Position numbers and translations under genes: made by a program. From contig JASHNT010000119.1 of NCBI GenBank assembly GCA_030041495.1, positions 1 to 43,461 of the forward strand: a DNA stretch of 43,461 nt. The letters are read 5' to 3'. Source of the DNA: Bryobacteraceae bacterium. Lineage in GTDB: Bacteria; Acidobacteriota; Terriglobia; Bryobacterales; Bryobacteraceae. Within the stretch, counting starts at the first letter, position 1; each line of letters starts with the position of its first letter. The notes under the pieces were generated by a model that worked only from the letters and a program-made list of their open reading frames with translations, did not search any database and was not told where the DNA came from. Below are positions 1 through 8,392 of the stretch, in pieces.

Positions 1-456
1 CATCTGCGCGCGCAGGAGGGCCGCACACTCTTTCTGACCACGCATTACATGGATGAGGCGGACCGGCTGTGCGATCGCGTCGCGATCGTCGATAAGGGAA
101 AGATCGTCGCCTTAGACACTCCGGTAGCGCTCAAGGCATCGGTGCCTGGAGCGAGCCGGATCGAAGTGCAGTTTGAGCCGGATCTGCAGCACGGCGCTGC
201 GGACCTGGAAGCGCTTCCGGCGGTGCAATCCGTGCGTGAACTGGGCTCAGCCAGTTACCGCATATCGAGCGACCGCGGCCCGGCGTCCGCACAAGAACTG
301 GTCGAGCTGGCCCGGCAGCACAAGCTCGAATTGAAGAGCCTGGTGGTGCAGTCCACCAGCCTGGACGACGTCTTCCTGCACTACACCGGCCACGGACTCT
401 CAGAAATGGCGGAGACCGTTGCTGCAGGGAAGGCTGGAAGAGGAGGCCCGCGATGA
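1..456 (+). CDS. ABC transporter ATP-binding protein, 3' part only
   Basis: C-terminal 151 residues of an ABC-type ATPase; the gene begins before the window. The open frame runs from base 1. The visible part starts just before the H-loop (TTHYMDEA, residues 13-20 of the fragment), followed by the usual 'DRLCDRVAIVDKGKIVALDTP' type stretch and a C-terminal region of the kind found in DrrA/YbhF-like drug-export ATPases. Walker A, signature and Walker B motifs would lie upstream and cannot be checked. The stop overlaps the start of the permease gene (ATGA at 453-456), which indicates translational coupling. It probably powers the ABC-2 permease next to it in export of a drug, lipid or similar compound; the substrate is unknown. 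Confidence 0.93.
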   Translation, partial: HLRAQEGRTLFLTTHYMDEADRLCDRVAIVDKGKIVALDTPVALKASVPGASRIEVQFEPDLQHGAADLEALPAVQSVRELGSASYRISSDRGPASAQELVELARQHKLELKSLVVQSTSLDDVFLHYTGHGLSEMAETVAAGKAGRGGPR

Positions 457-1565
457 AGCGAGCTCTGGCATTGGTCGAGCGCGATATGCGCAAATTCCGG
501 CGCAGTCCGGCTCTGATGTTCGCATCCCTGGTGTTGCCGCTGGTGCAGTTGGTCATCCTGGGCAACGCCTTTGGGGGCAATATCAAAAACGCCATCCTGG
601 GGGTGGTCAACCTGGACCACGGGCCGCAGTCCGTGGATGTTCTCGAACGCGTCCGCGCGGTAGGAGCGAACGCGCGCACCTTCATCCCCACCGATTATCA
701 GGACCAAGGCGTGGCCATTGACGATTTGCGCAAAGGCGAGCTGGACGGAGTGCTGATCATTCCACAGCATTACTCGCGCGATTTGCTGGAGCAGCATCAG
801 CCTCATCTGGCGCTGATCACCGACAACACCGACCGTTCCGTGGCGGGCGCGATCGGCTCGCAGATGTTGGACCTGGTCGCGTCCATCAACGCACCCACCG
901 TCGCCCCGCGCGAGCCGCAGCAGGCCAGGCTGGACGTGGTCGAGGTCTACCCTTACGTTAATTACATCAAGTACCTGCTTCCTGGTTCGGTGGCTTTGGC
1001 GATCTTCGTCACTGCGATGATCGGCGGCGGAATGCTCTTCATCGACGACAAAGCGCGCGGCCTGCACGAAGGCTACATGATGACGCCCATCACCAAGTGG
1101 GAATTGATTCTCGGCTTCAATCTATCCGGTGTGATTAAAGGCGTGCTCGCCGGAGAGACGGTTCTGGTGCTGGGGGCAGTGATCGCGCAAGTTCCCGACT
1201 TCTTTAAGCCGATCCGCCTGCTGGAGTTGACGGTGCTGGTGATGCTCACCTCCATCGCGCTCATCGGACTGATGTTCTTCATCATGGCCCGCATCAGTGA
1301 CCCGCTGGTGCCGCGCGCGATCTTCGGCGTGCTCAACACGCTGCTGTTTTTCCCGAGCGGGGCCGTCTATCCCATCGCCGGCTTTCCCGCTTGGCTGCGC
1401 GTAATGTCGAAGTGCGACCCGTTCACTTATGCGGTACACGGCTTTCGAACGCTGCTGCTGAAGAACGTCGGCCTGGCTGGAGTCACCACCGACGTCTTCG
1501 CGCTGACATTGACCTCGGTGGCGGTGTTGAGCGGCGCGACGCTGCTCTTCCGCAGGACGCTGTAG
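453..1565 (+). CDS. ABC-2 type transporter permease
   Basis: 370-aa integral membrane protein of the ABC-2 permease family (YbhR/YhhJ-like). An N-terminal cytoplasmic stretch leads into one membrane segment (about residues 20-40). A soluble, probably periplasmic domain follows (about 45-165). Then come five hydrophobic segments, including the stretches near 'VALAIFVTAMIGGGMLFI' and 'LTVLVMLTSIALIGLMFF'. The motif 'RGLHEGYMMTPITKWELI' is typical of the coupling region in this family. The start at 453 overlaps the ATPase stop by 4 bp. Together with the ATPase and the TolC-type protein downstream it fits a one-step efflux route across both membranes. The membrane fusion protein expected for such systems is not in the window and may lie upstream. 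Confidence 0.93.
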   Translation: MKRALALVERDMRKFRRSPALMFASLVLPLVQLVILGNAFGGNIKNAILGVVNLDHGPQSVDVLERVRAVGANARTFIPTDYQDQGVAIDDLRKGELDGVLIIPQHYSRDLLEQHQPHLALITDNTDRSVAGAIGSQMLDLVASINAPTVAPREPQQARLDVVEVYPYVNYIKYLLPGSVALAIFVTAMIGGGMLFIDDKARGLHEGYMMTPITKWELILGFNLSGVIKGVLAGETVLVLGAVIAQVPDFFKPIRLLELTVLVMLTSIALIGLMFFIMARISDPLVPRAIFGVLNTLLFFPSGAVYPIAGFPAWLRVMSKCDPFTYAVHGFRTLLLKNVGLAGVTTDVFALTLTSVAVLSGATLLFRRTL

Positions 1566-1567
1566 AG

Positions 1568-2050
1568 ATGCCGCAGACCATTCGAAAAACCGCCTCGCCG
1601 AAGCCCGTTGCCCAATGGGATTCGGAAACGCAGGGGCTGTGGTTTTGCAACTGGAAGATCTGGCTGGAAGCCCGCCGGCGCTTGGATTGCGCGCTAGCTC
1701 CCCTGGGATTGCGGGCGCGCGAGTTCTGGCTGTTGGCTCTGGCCGGCCCGGGCAATGTTCCGCAGCACGAAATGGCCGGTTTGTGCGGCCTCGATCCCAG
1801 CTCGCTTGTTGGCGTGCTCGACAGCCTGGAGCGTCGCGGCTGGCTGCGCCGGCAGCGCAACCCCTCGGATCGCCGCATTCAATGGGTGCAACGCACCGGC
1901 GCGGGAGATCGTTTGTTCAGCCGCGCTCTGCCGCGCGCCCAGCGCGCCGAAGCGGAGCAGTTGGCGGTGCTGTCCCAGGCTCATCAGCGCCGCTTAGTGG
2001 CCGCCATGCAAAAGCTAGTGACAACTTCAACCCAACGGGAAACAGCATGA
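1568..2050 (+). CDS. MarR family transcriptional regulator
   Basis: 160-aa winged-helix regulator. The ATG at 1568 lies 2 bp after the permease stop; the frame is open further upstream, but that part lies inside the permease gene. The helix-turn-helix and wing can be read in 'NVPQHEMAGLCGLDPSSLVG', followed by 'LERRGWLRRQRNPSDRRIQ', the characteristic MarR wing with its DxR-type basic tip. MarR proteins bind palindromic operators as dimers and usually release DNA on binding a small phenolic or drug-like ligand. Its place inside the efflux operon suggests it controls that operon, but no operator is visible because the promoter lies outside the window. Its stop overlaps the next start (ATGA, 2047-2050). 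Confidence 0.9.
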   Translation: MPQTIRKTASPKPVAQWDSETQGLWFCNWKIWLEARRRLDCALAPLGLRAREFWLLALAGPGNVPQHEMAGLCGLDPSSLVGVLDSLERRGWLRRQRNPSDRRIQWVQRTGAGDRLFSRALPRAQRAEAEQLAVLSQAHQRRLVAAMQKLVTTSTQRETA

Positions 2051-3597
2051 AACAATCCGGCAGCATTGTGTTTTTGACCTTCTTGGCCAGCGCGGCAAGC
2101 GCTCTCGCGCAATTTCCAAGCTCTTCTTCATCCAGCGGCAGCCCGTCCGCGACCGCCTTACCGGCGTCGGGGCGCAACAACCAAAGCGGATTGGTCGGCA
2201 TGGCTGAACAGCCGGTGGCCGGAACCACTACCAGCGTGAACACGCTGAACCCCACCGTGCAGATCTCCGGGCCGTTCAGCGGCAGCGCCAGCAGCACCGC
2301 CGCCAGGCCCTTTTCCGGAACGCTTTCGTTACAAGAAGCGTTGGAGCGCGCGCTGGCCTACAACTTGGGCGCAATCGGAGCACAGCAAACTCTGCGGCAG
2401 AACAACTCTCAGGTGACCGTGGCGCGCAGCGCCCTGCTTCCCAACATCAGCAGCAGCTTGAGTGAGACCGTGACGCAAACCGATCTGGCGGCGTTCGGAT
2501 TGCGCTTCAACGTGCCGCAATTCCGTATTCCTGAAGTGGTGGGTCCGTTCAATTACTTCACGCTTCAGGCGAGCCTTAGCCAGACCGTGGCGAACTTGAC
2601 CTCGGTCAACAACTACCGCGCCGCCCGCGCCACAGCGAAGGCCGGGCAATACAGCATGGATGACGCCAAGGACCTCGTCACGCTCGCGGTATGCGGCGCT
2701 TATTTGCAGGTACTGGCCGCGCAAGCTCGCGTGGACGCCGCCCAGGCTCAGCTCGACACGGCCAACGCTTTGTTCCACCAATCCACGGAACAGCACGGCG
2801 AAGGCGTGCTGGGACAACTGAACGTCGATCAGAGCCAGGTGCGCGCGCTTACGCAGCAGCAGCAGATCATCACTTTGCGCAACGATCTTGCCAAGCAGAA
2901 GATCAATCTGGCGCGGCTAGCCGGTTTGCCTCCCACCGCGGAATTCCGGCTCTCCGACACCTTCCCCTACACCCCCGCGCCGGTTCAGAGCGTCGATAAC
3001 GCCGTGGCAGAAGCGGAGAAGCAGCGTCCGGATCTGAAAGCCGCCGAGTTGCAGGTACAGGCGGCCACGAAAGCTCTCGCCGCAGCGCGCGCGGAGCGGT
3101 TGCCCTCGGCATCCATCAGCGGGGATTACGAAGTAATCGGCATCAACCCGGCGCAATCGCACGGAGCCTTCACCGCCACGGGAACCGTCAGCATCCCGGT
3201 GTGGCAAGGCGGCCGCATTGCCGGCGACATCGCGCTGGCGCAAGCGGTCCTGGCGCAGCGACAAGCCGAGTTGGAAGACACTCGCGCGCAGATCGAGGCT
3301 GAGGTGCGGCAGGATTACCTGGATCTTGACGCCGCGGCCGGGCAAGTGGAAGTCGCGCAGAAAAATCTGCAAGTGGGCCAGGAAACTTTGCAGATGACCA
3401 ACGCACGCAATCAGGCTGGGGTGGTCAGCACGATCGAAGTCGTGCAGGCGCAGCAGACGCTGGCCAACGCGCAGTTGGATTTGATCAACAGCGTGTTCGC
3501 GCACAACCTGGCGAAGTTAAGTCTGGCTCGCGCACTGGGCCATGCCAGTGATCGGCTTCCCGCCTTACTCAAGTCTCAGCCGGCTCCGCAGCGCTAA
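2047..3597 (+). CDS. TolC-type outer membrane efflux protein
   Basis: 516-aa outer-membrane factor (OEP family). A Sec signal peptide with cleavage after 'ASAALAQ'-like residues (about 1-22) is followed by a Ser/Gly/Thr-rich linker (about 23-95). Two OEP repeats follow, beginning near 'FSGTLSLQEALERALAYNLG' and again near 'AVAEAEKQRPDLKAAELQVQ'. Each has long helical coiled stretches rich in Ala and Gln. Such proteins form a trimeric barrel and periplasmic tunnel. I chose the ATG at 2047 because it gives the signal peptide and overlaps the MarR stop, although the frame is open far upstream. It is the last gene of the efflux operon. A short GC-rich inverted repeat (3606-3617) follows the stop but has no T-run. 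Confidence 0.94.
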   Translation: MKQSGSIVFLTFLASAASALAQFPSSSSSSGSPSATALPASGRNNQSGLVGMAEQPVAGTTTSVNTLNPTVQISGPFSGSASSTAARPFSGTLSLQEALERALAYNLGAIGAQQTLRQNNSQVTVARSALLPNISSSLSETVTQTDLAAFGLRFNVPQFRIPEVVGPFNYFTLQASLSQTVANLTSVNNYRAARATAKAGQYSMDDAKDLVTLAVCGAYLQVLAAQARVDAAQAQLDTANALFHQSTEQHGEGVLGQLNVDQSQVRALTQQQQIITLRNDLAKQKINLARLAGLPPTAEFRLSDTFPYTPAPVQSVDNAVAEAEKQRPDLKAAELQVQAATKALAAARAERLPSASISGDYEVIGINPAQSHGAFTATGTVSIPVWQGGRIAGDIALAQAVLAQRQAELEDTRAQIEAEVRQDYLDLDAAAGQVEVAQKNLQVGQETLQMTNARNQAGVVSTIEVVQAQQTLANAQLDLINSVFAHNLAKLSLARALGHASDRLPALLKSQPAPQR

Positions 3598-3677
3598 CTA
3601 ACGTGGCGAGGGCTCGCGCAGAGCGGTTTTGCCGCCAGTTGACGGGTGTACCATGAAAGCGTCGGGAGGATAGAAAG

Positions 3678-4112
3678 ATGTGTGACTATTCGCTCGCTGC
3701 ATTGCGAACTCGCCTGGCGGAAGAGGGCGAGGGACTGGTGTTGTATCGCTTCGCCACCGGGTCGCTGGGTTTTGCCTCGCCTGCCGAATTGAAGACCCAG
3801 CGCAGCGGCTGGCGTTCGTGGTTCAGCCGTAACCAAGAACCTTGCGCGGTCTGCATTCCACCCGGCGCCAGGCTCCTGTTGCGCGACATTCCCAAGCGCC
3901 TGCAAGCCATCTTCGGGCTCAGCTCGTCGGAAGAGGTCGTCTTCGTCCAGCGCAGCGCCGATGCCTGGCAATACCGCGACGGAGTCCGCTTCAAGAACCA
4001 CCAGGAGATTTTGCTGCAACGTCTCCTTGAGGGGCAGGGCGCCACGGTTCTGGCGCTTTCCTCCGAAGCGGAATCGCTGGAGCCGGCAGGCGAGGAAATG
4101 ACCTTCCGCTGA
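3678..4112 (+). CDS. conserved hypothetical protein, 144 aa
   Basis: Small soluble protein starting MCDYSLAALRTRLAEEGEGL, preceded by a good Shine-Dalgarno sequence (GGGAGGA, 3663-3669). It resembles uncharacterised bacterial proteins with the same MCDYSL start, but I know of no function. There is no signal peptide or membrane segment. Cysteines near the N-terminus and in the middle (residues C2, and 'PCAVCIPPGARLLL') are spaced in a way that could bind a metal or form a disulfide; this is speculation. The C-terminus is acidic. It stands alone between the efflux operon and the next gene. Confidence 0.75.
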   Translation: MCDYSLAALRTRLAEEGEGLVLYRFATGSLGFASPAELKTQRSGWRSWFSRNQEPCAVCIPPGARLLLRDIPKRLQAIFGLSSSEEVVFVQRSADAWQYRDGVRFKNHQEILLQRLLEGQGATVLALSSEAESLEPAGEEMTFR

Positions 4113-4264
4113 TCCAATCGCTCACCCGCCGTTCACCCGGCCGCTGTGTAGATTTGCCAAGGCGTGTGGGATTTCTTCCTTGATAGACAGCGTCACTGCG
4201 CCCGCAAGCGCCGCAAAAATAAGGTCTTCCAGGTGGCGATCAAAATGCATCAACACCTGGCGCT

Positions 4265-5170
4265 ATGCAAAAGGAACCAGAGAGCGTTTCGCGCAGACCG
4301 GCCGTTGCCATCGCGCCAGTCGTCGCTGTCTGCTGTGGTTTGGCGGCCCTAGTGGCTTTCGGTATGTGGACCGCGCAGCGCAGCCAGGTGCGCAACCTCG
4401 ATCAAGACCGCGCCCAAACTGCCGCCGCTCTCGATCAGGCGAATGTGCAGATTCAGGATCTGACCACCCGCCTCAACGCTCTGATACAGAAGAACGCGGA
4501 GGCGCAGCGGCCCGCGCCGGTGGCCGCTACCACCCCGCGCACTGCCTCATCTCTGCGCAACCGGGCCGCCTCGACCAACCGCCCGAGGCCGGCGCGTGCC
4601 CCGGAAGCAGATGCCCGTGTCGACCGGCTGCAGGGCCAGCTCACCGAAACTCAAGGACGGCTCGCCGAGACTGAAAAGGAGTTGGCCTCTACTCGCGATC
4701 AGTTGGCGCAAGACAAAGACGAACTCGACGGTAAGATCAACTCCACCCGTGACGATCTTAATGGCTCCATCGCCAAGACTCACGATGAAGTTGTCGCGCT
4801 CCAGAAACGGGGTGCGCAGAATATCTACGAGTTCAAACTGACCAAGTCGAAGGAAATGCAGCGCGTGGGGCCGCTCAGCCTTTCCTTGCGCAGTACCAGC
4901 GTCAAACATAAGACCTACGATTTGGCGATGACGGTCGACGATAACGCGCTAAGCAAGAAACACGTCAACCTCTATGAACCCGTATGGATCACTCTGAGCG
5001 ACCGGCCCCAGCCCGTTCAATTGGTTGTGAACCACGTGGACAAGAACGAAATCGAGGGCTACGTGAGCGAGCCCAGGTACAAGAATTCGGACCTCACCGC
5101 CGGCTCCGGGCAGCCTGCGCAACCCGCGCCCCAGCTCGCAACCCGCGATCAAAGCGCCGCGACCAACTGA
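4265..5170 (+). CDS. membrane-anchored coiled-coil protein, function unknown
   Basis: 301-aa protein. A short cytoplasmic N-terminus is followed by one hydrophobic segment (about residues 16-38, Ala/Val-rich). Next is a heptad-rich region with Gln/Asp/Leu repeats (about 45-80), a Pro/Arg/Ala-rich linker (about 80-115) and a second coiled coil (about 117-185) with repeated TQGRLAETEKEL/TRDQL-type heptads. The C-terminal globular part (about 190-280) contains a motif around 'KHVNLYEPVWITLSD' that suggests a beta-rich domain. The tail is Pro/Gln/Ala-rich. The topology suggests a periplasmic or extracytoplasmic rod with a head, anchored in the inner membrane. The family is not recognised. No strong ribosome-binding site is seen at this ATG, so the exact start is less certain than the frame. 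Confidence 0.8.
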   Translation: MQKEPESVSRRPAVAIAPVVAVCCGLAALVAFGMWTAQRSQVRNLDQDRAQTAAALDQANVQIQDLTTRLNALIQKNAEAQRPAPVAATTPRTASSLRNRAASTNRPRPARAPEADARVDRLQGQLTETQGRLAETEKELASTRDQLAQDKDELDGKINSTRDDLNGSIAKTHDEVVALQKRGAQNIYEFKLTKSKEMQRVGPLSLSLRSTSVKHKTYDLAMTVDDNALSKKHVNLYEPVWITLSDRPQPVQLVVNHVDKNEIEGYVSEPRYKNSDLTAGSGQPAQPAPQLATRDQSAATN

Positions 5171-5197
5171 CTCTCGCCGAACTGACTCCCACGGTCC

Positions 5198-5479
5198 TTA
5201 GCCGCCGGACTGTCCCTGGTCTCCTAACACCAGGTCTTCGGTCTCGTAGAAGGTGACCGGTTCGTGCCTCCCGCCGGCTGCGGCTGTTGCGAAGTGCCGC
5301 CGTTCATAATCCAGGATGGCGTTATGGGCCCGTCCAACTTCGGCTCGGGCCTTTTCGGCGCTCTCCCAAGCCTGTGGGAATGACGTGCCGGGTGTTGTCA
5401 GGCGATCAACCGCTTCGTGCAGGACCGATACGGCAGCTTGGTATCGCTTTACCAGGTTGGACCATTCGTTGTCGTGCAT
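5198..5479 (-). CDS. small hypothetical protein, 93 aa
   Basis: The frame is open to 6085, but the real start is probably the ATG at 5477-5479. It has a strong Shine-Dalgarno sequence (GGAGGT on the minus strand) 7 nt upstream, and the longer frame would run antisense into the flavin monooxygenase gene. The product, starting MHDNEWSNLVKRYQAAVSVL, is mostly helical and soluble, with a conserved-looking Trp and acidic residues near the C-terminus. There is no signal peptide and no recognised domain. It is transcribed divergently from the monooxygenase at 5594, leaving about 114 bp for promoters of both, and it converges with the coiled-coil gene, 27 bp away. Confidence 0.7.
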   Translation of the reverse strand: MHDNEWSNLVKRYQAAVSVLHEAVDRLTTPGTSFPQAWESAEKARAEVGRAHNAILDYERRHFATAAAGGRHEPVTFYETEDLVLGDQGQSGG

Positions 5480-5593
5480 ATCGCACACCTCCAGCCTGCC
5501 CGCAATGTACACCGTCGATTGTGAGGAGTCAATGGATACCCGGCGCCGCACCGGACAGCGTCCTGTGCACCGTATCATACGGGTAAGGGAATC

Positions 5594-6847
5594 ATGGCAA
5601 CTGTAAGCAATCGTTCGCCGCATGCCGGCAAGGAAGTCTCCGGCGCCGAACTGCTCAAGCGGGCGCGGGAGCTGCGGCCTTTGGTCGAGCAGCAAGCCGC
5701 CGAAACGGAGCGGCTCACGCGCATCTCCGAGGATCTTCACCGCCGGTTCGAAGATGCCGGCTTCTACCGTATGCTTATGCCCAGGCGCTATGGCGGAATC
5801 GAAACGGATCTGCCGGCGTACGTAAAAGTGTGGATGGAAATCGCGCGTGGCGACGCCTCGGCAGCCTGGTGCGGATGCCTGGCGGCGAATCACTCTCTGC
5901 AACTCGGCTCCTGGTGGCCGGAGCGCGCGCAAGACGAAATCTTCGGCGCCAAAGGCGACTTCAAAGCGGCATCGGTCGCCGCGCCGTTGTCCGGCCTCGC
6001 GCGCCGCGTCGACGGCGGTTGGGAGCTCAACGGCAAAGTCTCCTACTGCTCCGGCATCCCCTACGCGACGCATTACATCGGCCAAGCGCTGACGGAGCCC
6101 GCCGAAAAAGGCGGCCCGCCCGGACCGCCCCTGTTGTTCGTCGCGCCGCGCAATGCGTTTCGCGTCCTGGACGATTGGGGCGAGCTAACCGGCTTGATCG
6201 GCAGCGGCTCCAATAGCATCGTGTTCGACCAAGCCGTCGTGCCCGCGCACTGGGTGCTGGAGAAGACTCACATGGCGGATGTCGACCCGACCGGCGGCAC
6301 CACCGGCTCCCGCCTGCACGGCAACCCGATGTACGCCACGCGCGGCATCGGCTTCTTTACCATGACCGTCGGCGCGATCATGGTGGGGGCCGCGCTGGGC
6401 GCGCTCGACGAGTTCGAACGCATCCTCAAAGCCCGCAAAACCATCCGCGCGCCGTTTGGGCCCTGGGCCGAAAATCCGGATCATCAACGCTGGTTCGGCA
6501 TGGCGATTACCCGGCTCAAGATCGCCGAAATTGCCGTCGTCGAAGCTGCGAAGCTGCAAATGGAATACGGCCGCGCTACGGTCGACGATGGCAGGCCGTA
6601 CACCTTCGGCGACGATCAACTGGTCGGCGCCATCGCGCGCGAGGCCTACTCCGATGCCTGGCAAACCTTTCAGACCTGGATCTTTCGCTACGCCGGGTCG
6701 AGCGCGGGCAAACGCGGCGCAAAGATCGAACGGGTGCTGCGCGACATGGCGATCGGATGGAGCCACTTCAACACCGCGCAAAACGACTGGGGCTACGTCG
6801 AGGTGGCCAAAGCCCGGCTCGGATTACCTTCTGGCTCCTTGTTTTAA
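5594..6847 (+). CDS. flavin-dependent monooxygenase, acyl-CoA dehydrogenase fold
   Basis: 417-aa protein of the acyl-CoA dehydrogenase superfamily. It resembles the two-component (group D) monooxygenases such as HsaA and the pigment-pathway hydroxylases more than true acyl-CoA dehydrogenases. The N-terminal helical domain has 'DLHRRFEDAGFYRMLMPRRY' and 'GGIE' (about residues 50-77), the typical opening of this group. The middle beta-domain has 'GGWELNGKVSYCSGI' (about 142-156), and the C-terminal four-helix bundle follows. Family members hydroxylate aromatic substrates with reduced FMN or FAD supplied by a separate reductase; no reductase is visible here. It converges with the amidohydrolase operon (26 bp between stops), so the four genes may serve one catabolic route. 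A dehydrogenase role is the alternative. Confidence 0.85.
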   Translation: MATVSNRSPHAGKEVSGAELLKRARELRPLVEQQAAETERLTRISEDLHRRFEDAGFYRMLMPRRYGGIETDLPAYVKVWMEIARGDASAAWCGCLAANHSLQLGSWWPERAQDEIFGAKGDFKAASVAAPLSGLARRVDGGWELNGKVSYCSGIPYATHYIGQALTEPAEKGGPPGPPLLFVAPRNAFRVLDDWGELTGLIGSGSNSIVFDQAVVPAHWVLEKTHMADVDPTGGTTGSRLHGNPMYATRGIGFFTMTVGAIMVGAALGALDEFERILKARKTIRAPFGPWAENPDHQRWFGMAITRLKIAEIAVVEAAKLQMEYGRATVDDGRPYTFGDDQLVGAIAREAYSDAWQTFQTWIFRYAGSSAGKRGAKIERVLRDMAIGWSHFNTAQNDWGYVEVAKARLGLPSGSLF

Positions 6848-6872
6848 TTGCGAGGTTTGGATAGCGAGCGGA

Positions 6873-8105
6873 TCACCGCGGCCGAGCGGGCGCGGCTTCC
6901 AGGTGGAACAGCTTGCGTGCCGTTTCGCCGAGGATATTACGCTTGGCTTGCTCGCTCAAGAAGGGCAGGCCGGCGATCTTGCCGGGGACGTCGAAATCCC
7001 AGTGCGGCCAATCGGAGGAGAACAGAAGCTGCGTCTCGGCATGGATGGCTTCAAGCGTGGCCTCCAGCAGCCGCATGTTGGTCGCCTCCATCGGTTGCGA
7101 GGTGTAATAGAAGCCGCGCATGTATTCGCTGGGCAGCTTTTTGAGCAGCGGCGCGTCGGATTGCCGCATCAGGAATTCGTGGTCCAGCCGCTGCATGATG
7201 AAGGGTAGCCACGCCAGTCCGCTCTCGATCCAGATGACATTCAGCTTGGGAAAACGCTCCGGCAGCGCGTTCATCACCCAATTGGTGAGATGCACCATGT
7301 TGCAGGTGACGAAGGAAAGCGAGTGCACCGACACGAAGCGGTTGAGCTGCTTCCCGACCGAGTAATCCGGCCCCGCGTGGAAGCCGAGCGGCAGTCCGCG
7401 CTCCTCCAGTTCGCGGTACACGGGAAAATATTCGGGCCGGAAGACACCTGCCTGCCGCTGGCTGGTCACCAGGAAGCCGACGACCCCAGGCTTGCCCGCA
7501 AATTCGCGAATCGTGCGCAGGCAGGCCTCGGGCGAGCTGAACGGAAGCGCCAGCATGGACTTAATGCGCGGTTCGTGGTGCAGGATGCGCTCCGTGAACC
7601 AGCGGTTGTAAGCGGTGATGAGCTGGATCTCGATCTCGGCGTTGGGATGCATGCCGATTTCCAGCATGGGCTGCGGAAACAGGATCTGGATATCGATGCC
7701 CAGGGATTCGATCGCGCGGCTGACCAGGGTGAGATCGCGATGACGGCCGTCGCTCACGTCGACGTGCTCGCGCAATCCAGCCTGATGCGGAATGCGTCCG
7801 TGAACGTCCTGGAAAGTGATTCCAGGAGGATGGTTGCTCAACGCGAGCTGGCGCGTATTCGGCCAGATCTCGGCCATGACCTTGCCGTTCCGGCGCAGCA
7901 CCGGATCCTCGATCTGATCCAGTACTTCGCTCCAGGAATCGAGCTCTACGTGATGAGAATCCACATCGACGATGTAATAGTCGTGAAGCTTGTAGCGCTC
8001 GATGTCGCGTTTGGCGTTGGCCAGGATTTCGCGGGAATCGGTGCCGGTGGTGATCTGCTGGGTCTGATGGCGCTGGGCGGCAGGAGTCTCTTTCGTCGGT
8101 GTCAT
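6873..8105 (-). CDS. amidohydrolase family protein (ACMSD-like, COG2159 type)
   Basis: 410-aa TIM-barrel metal-dependent hydrolase of the amidohydrolase-2/ACMSD group. Visible metal-site motifs are DVDSHH (about residues 47-52), 'GFHAGPDYS' in the middle (second histidine), and 'LFSSDWPHWDFD' near the C-terminus (the SDxPH aspartate motif). Members decarboxylate or hydrolyse ring-derived carboxylates. I chose the ATG at 8103-8105, which has GGAGAG just upstream on the minus strand; the longer open frame to 8144 lacks one. The start overlaps the stop of the 96-aa gene by 4 bp (ATGA), so the two are co-translated. It is the last gene of a three-gene operon with a Rieske ferredoxin. The exact substrate cannot be read from the sequence. 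Confidence 0.9.
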   Translation of the reverse strand: MTPTKETPAAQRHQTQQITTGTDSREILANAKRDIERYKLHDYYIVDVDSHHVELDSWSEVLDQIEDPVLRRNGKVMAEIWPNTRQLALSNHPPGITFQDVHGRIPHQAGLREHVDVSDGRHRDLTLVSRAIESLGIDIQILFPQPMLEIGMHPNAEIEIQLITAYNRWFTERILHHEPRIKSMLALPFSSPEACLRTIREFAGKPGVVGFLVTSQRQAGVFRPEYFPVYRELEERGLPLGFHAGPDYSVGKQLNRFVSVHSLSFVTCNMVHLTNWVMNALPERFPKLNVIWIESGLAWLPFIMQRLDHEFLMRQSDAPLLKKLPSEYMRGFYYTSQPMEATNMRLLEATLEAIHAETQLLFSSDWPHWDFDVPGKIAGLPFLSEQAKRNILGETARKLFHLEAAPARPR

Positions 8106-8392
8106 GATTGCTCTCCAGATACGGGTGCGCCGCGCGAAAACCACAGCGCGAGGTCAAACGGAGTGAGGTCCTGCGAACGCAGCAACGCGCAGGCAAGCGT
8201 TACCGCTTCCGTCGCCGAAATGGTTGCGTCGACCGGCCGGAATTCCTTCCCGGAAGCTTCTAGCGCCGCCGCGTACCAGCGCGTGGCGGCGCTGAGCACG
8301 GCGCGAATCTCCTCCGGTGTCAGCGGCCTTCGATTCAGAGCTTCCAGCGCGGCCACGGCCGCGGAGGATGACGCAGCCTCAGATGCTGACAT
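8102..8392 (-). CDS. small hypothetical protein in Rieske-amidohydrolase operon, 96 aa
   Basis: 96-aa soluble protein, Ala- and Ser-rich at the N-terminus and mainly helical. It contains 'LTPEEIRAVLSAATRWYAAA' and a C-terminal 'LTPFDLALWFSRGAP'. No known domain is recognised. It overlaps the Rieske gene by 14 bp upstream and the amidohydrolase by 4 bp downstream, so it is tightly built into the operon. That tight packing argues for a real protein that works with its neighbours, perhaps as an accessory or small subunit; this is inference. Confidence 0.8.
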   Translation of the reverse strand: MSASEAASSSAAVAALEALNRRPLTPEEIRAVLSAATRWYAAALEASGKEFRPVDATISATEAVTLACALLRSQDLTPFDLALWFSRGAPVSGEQS

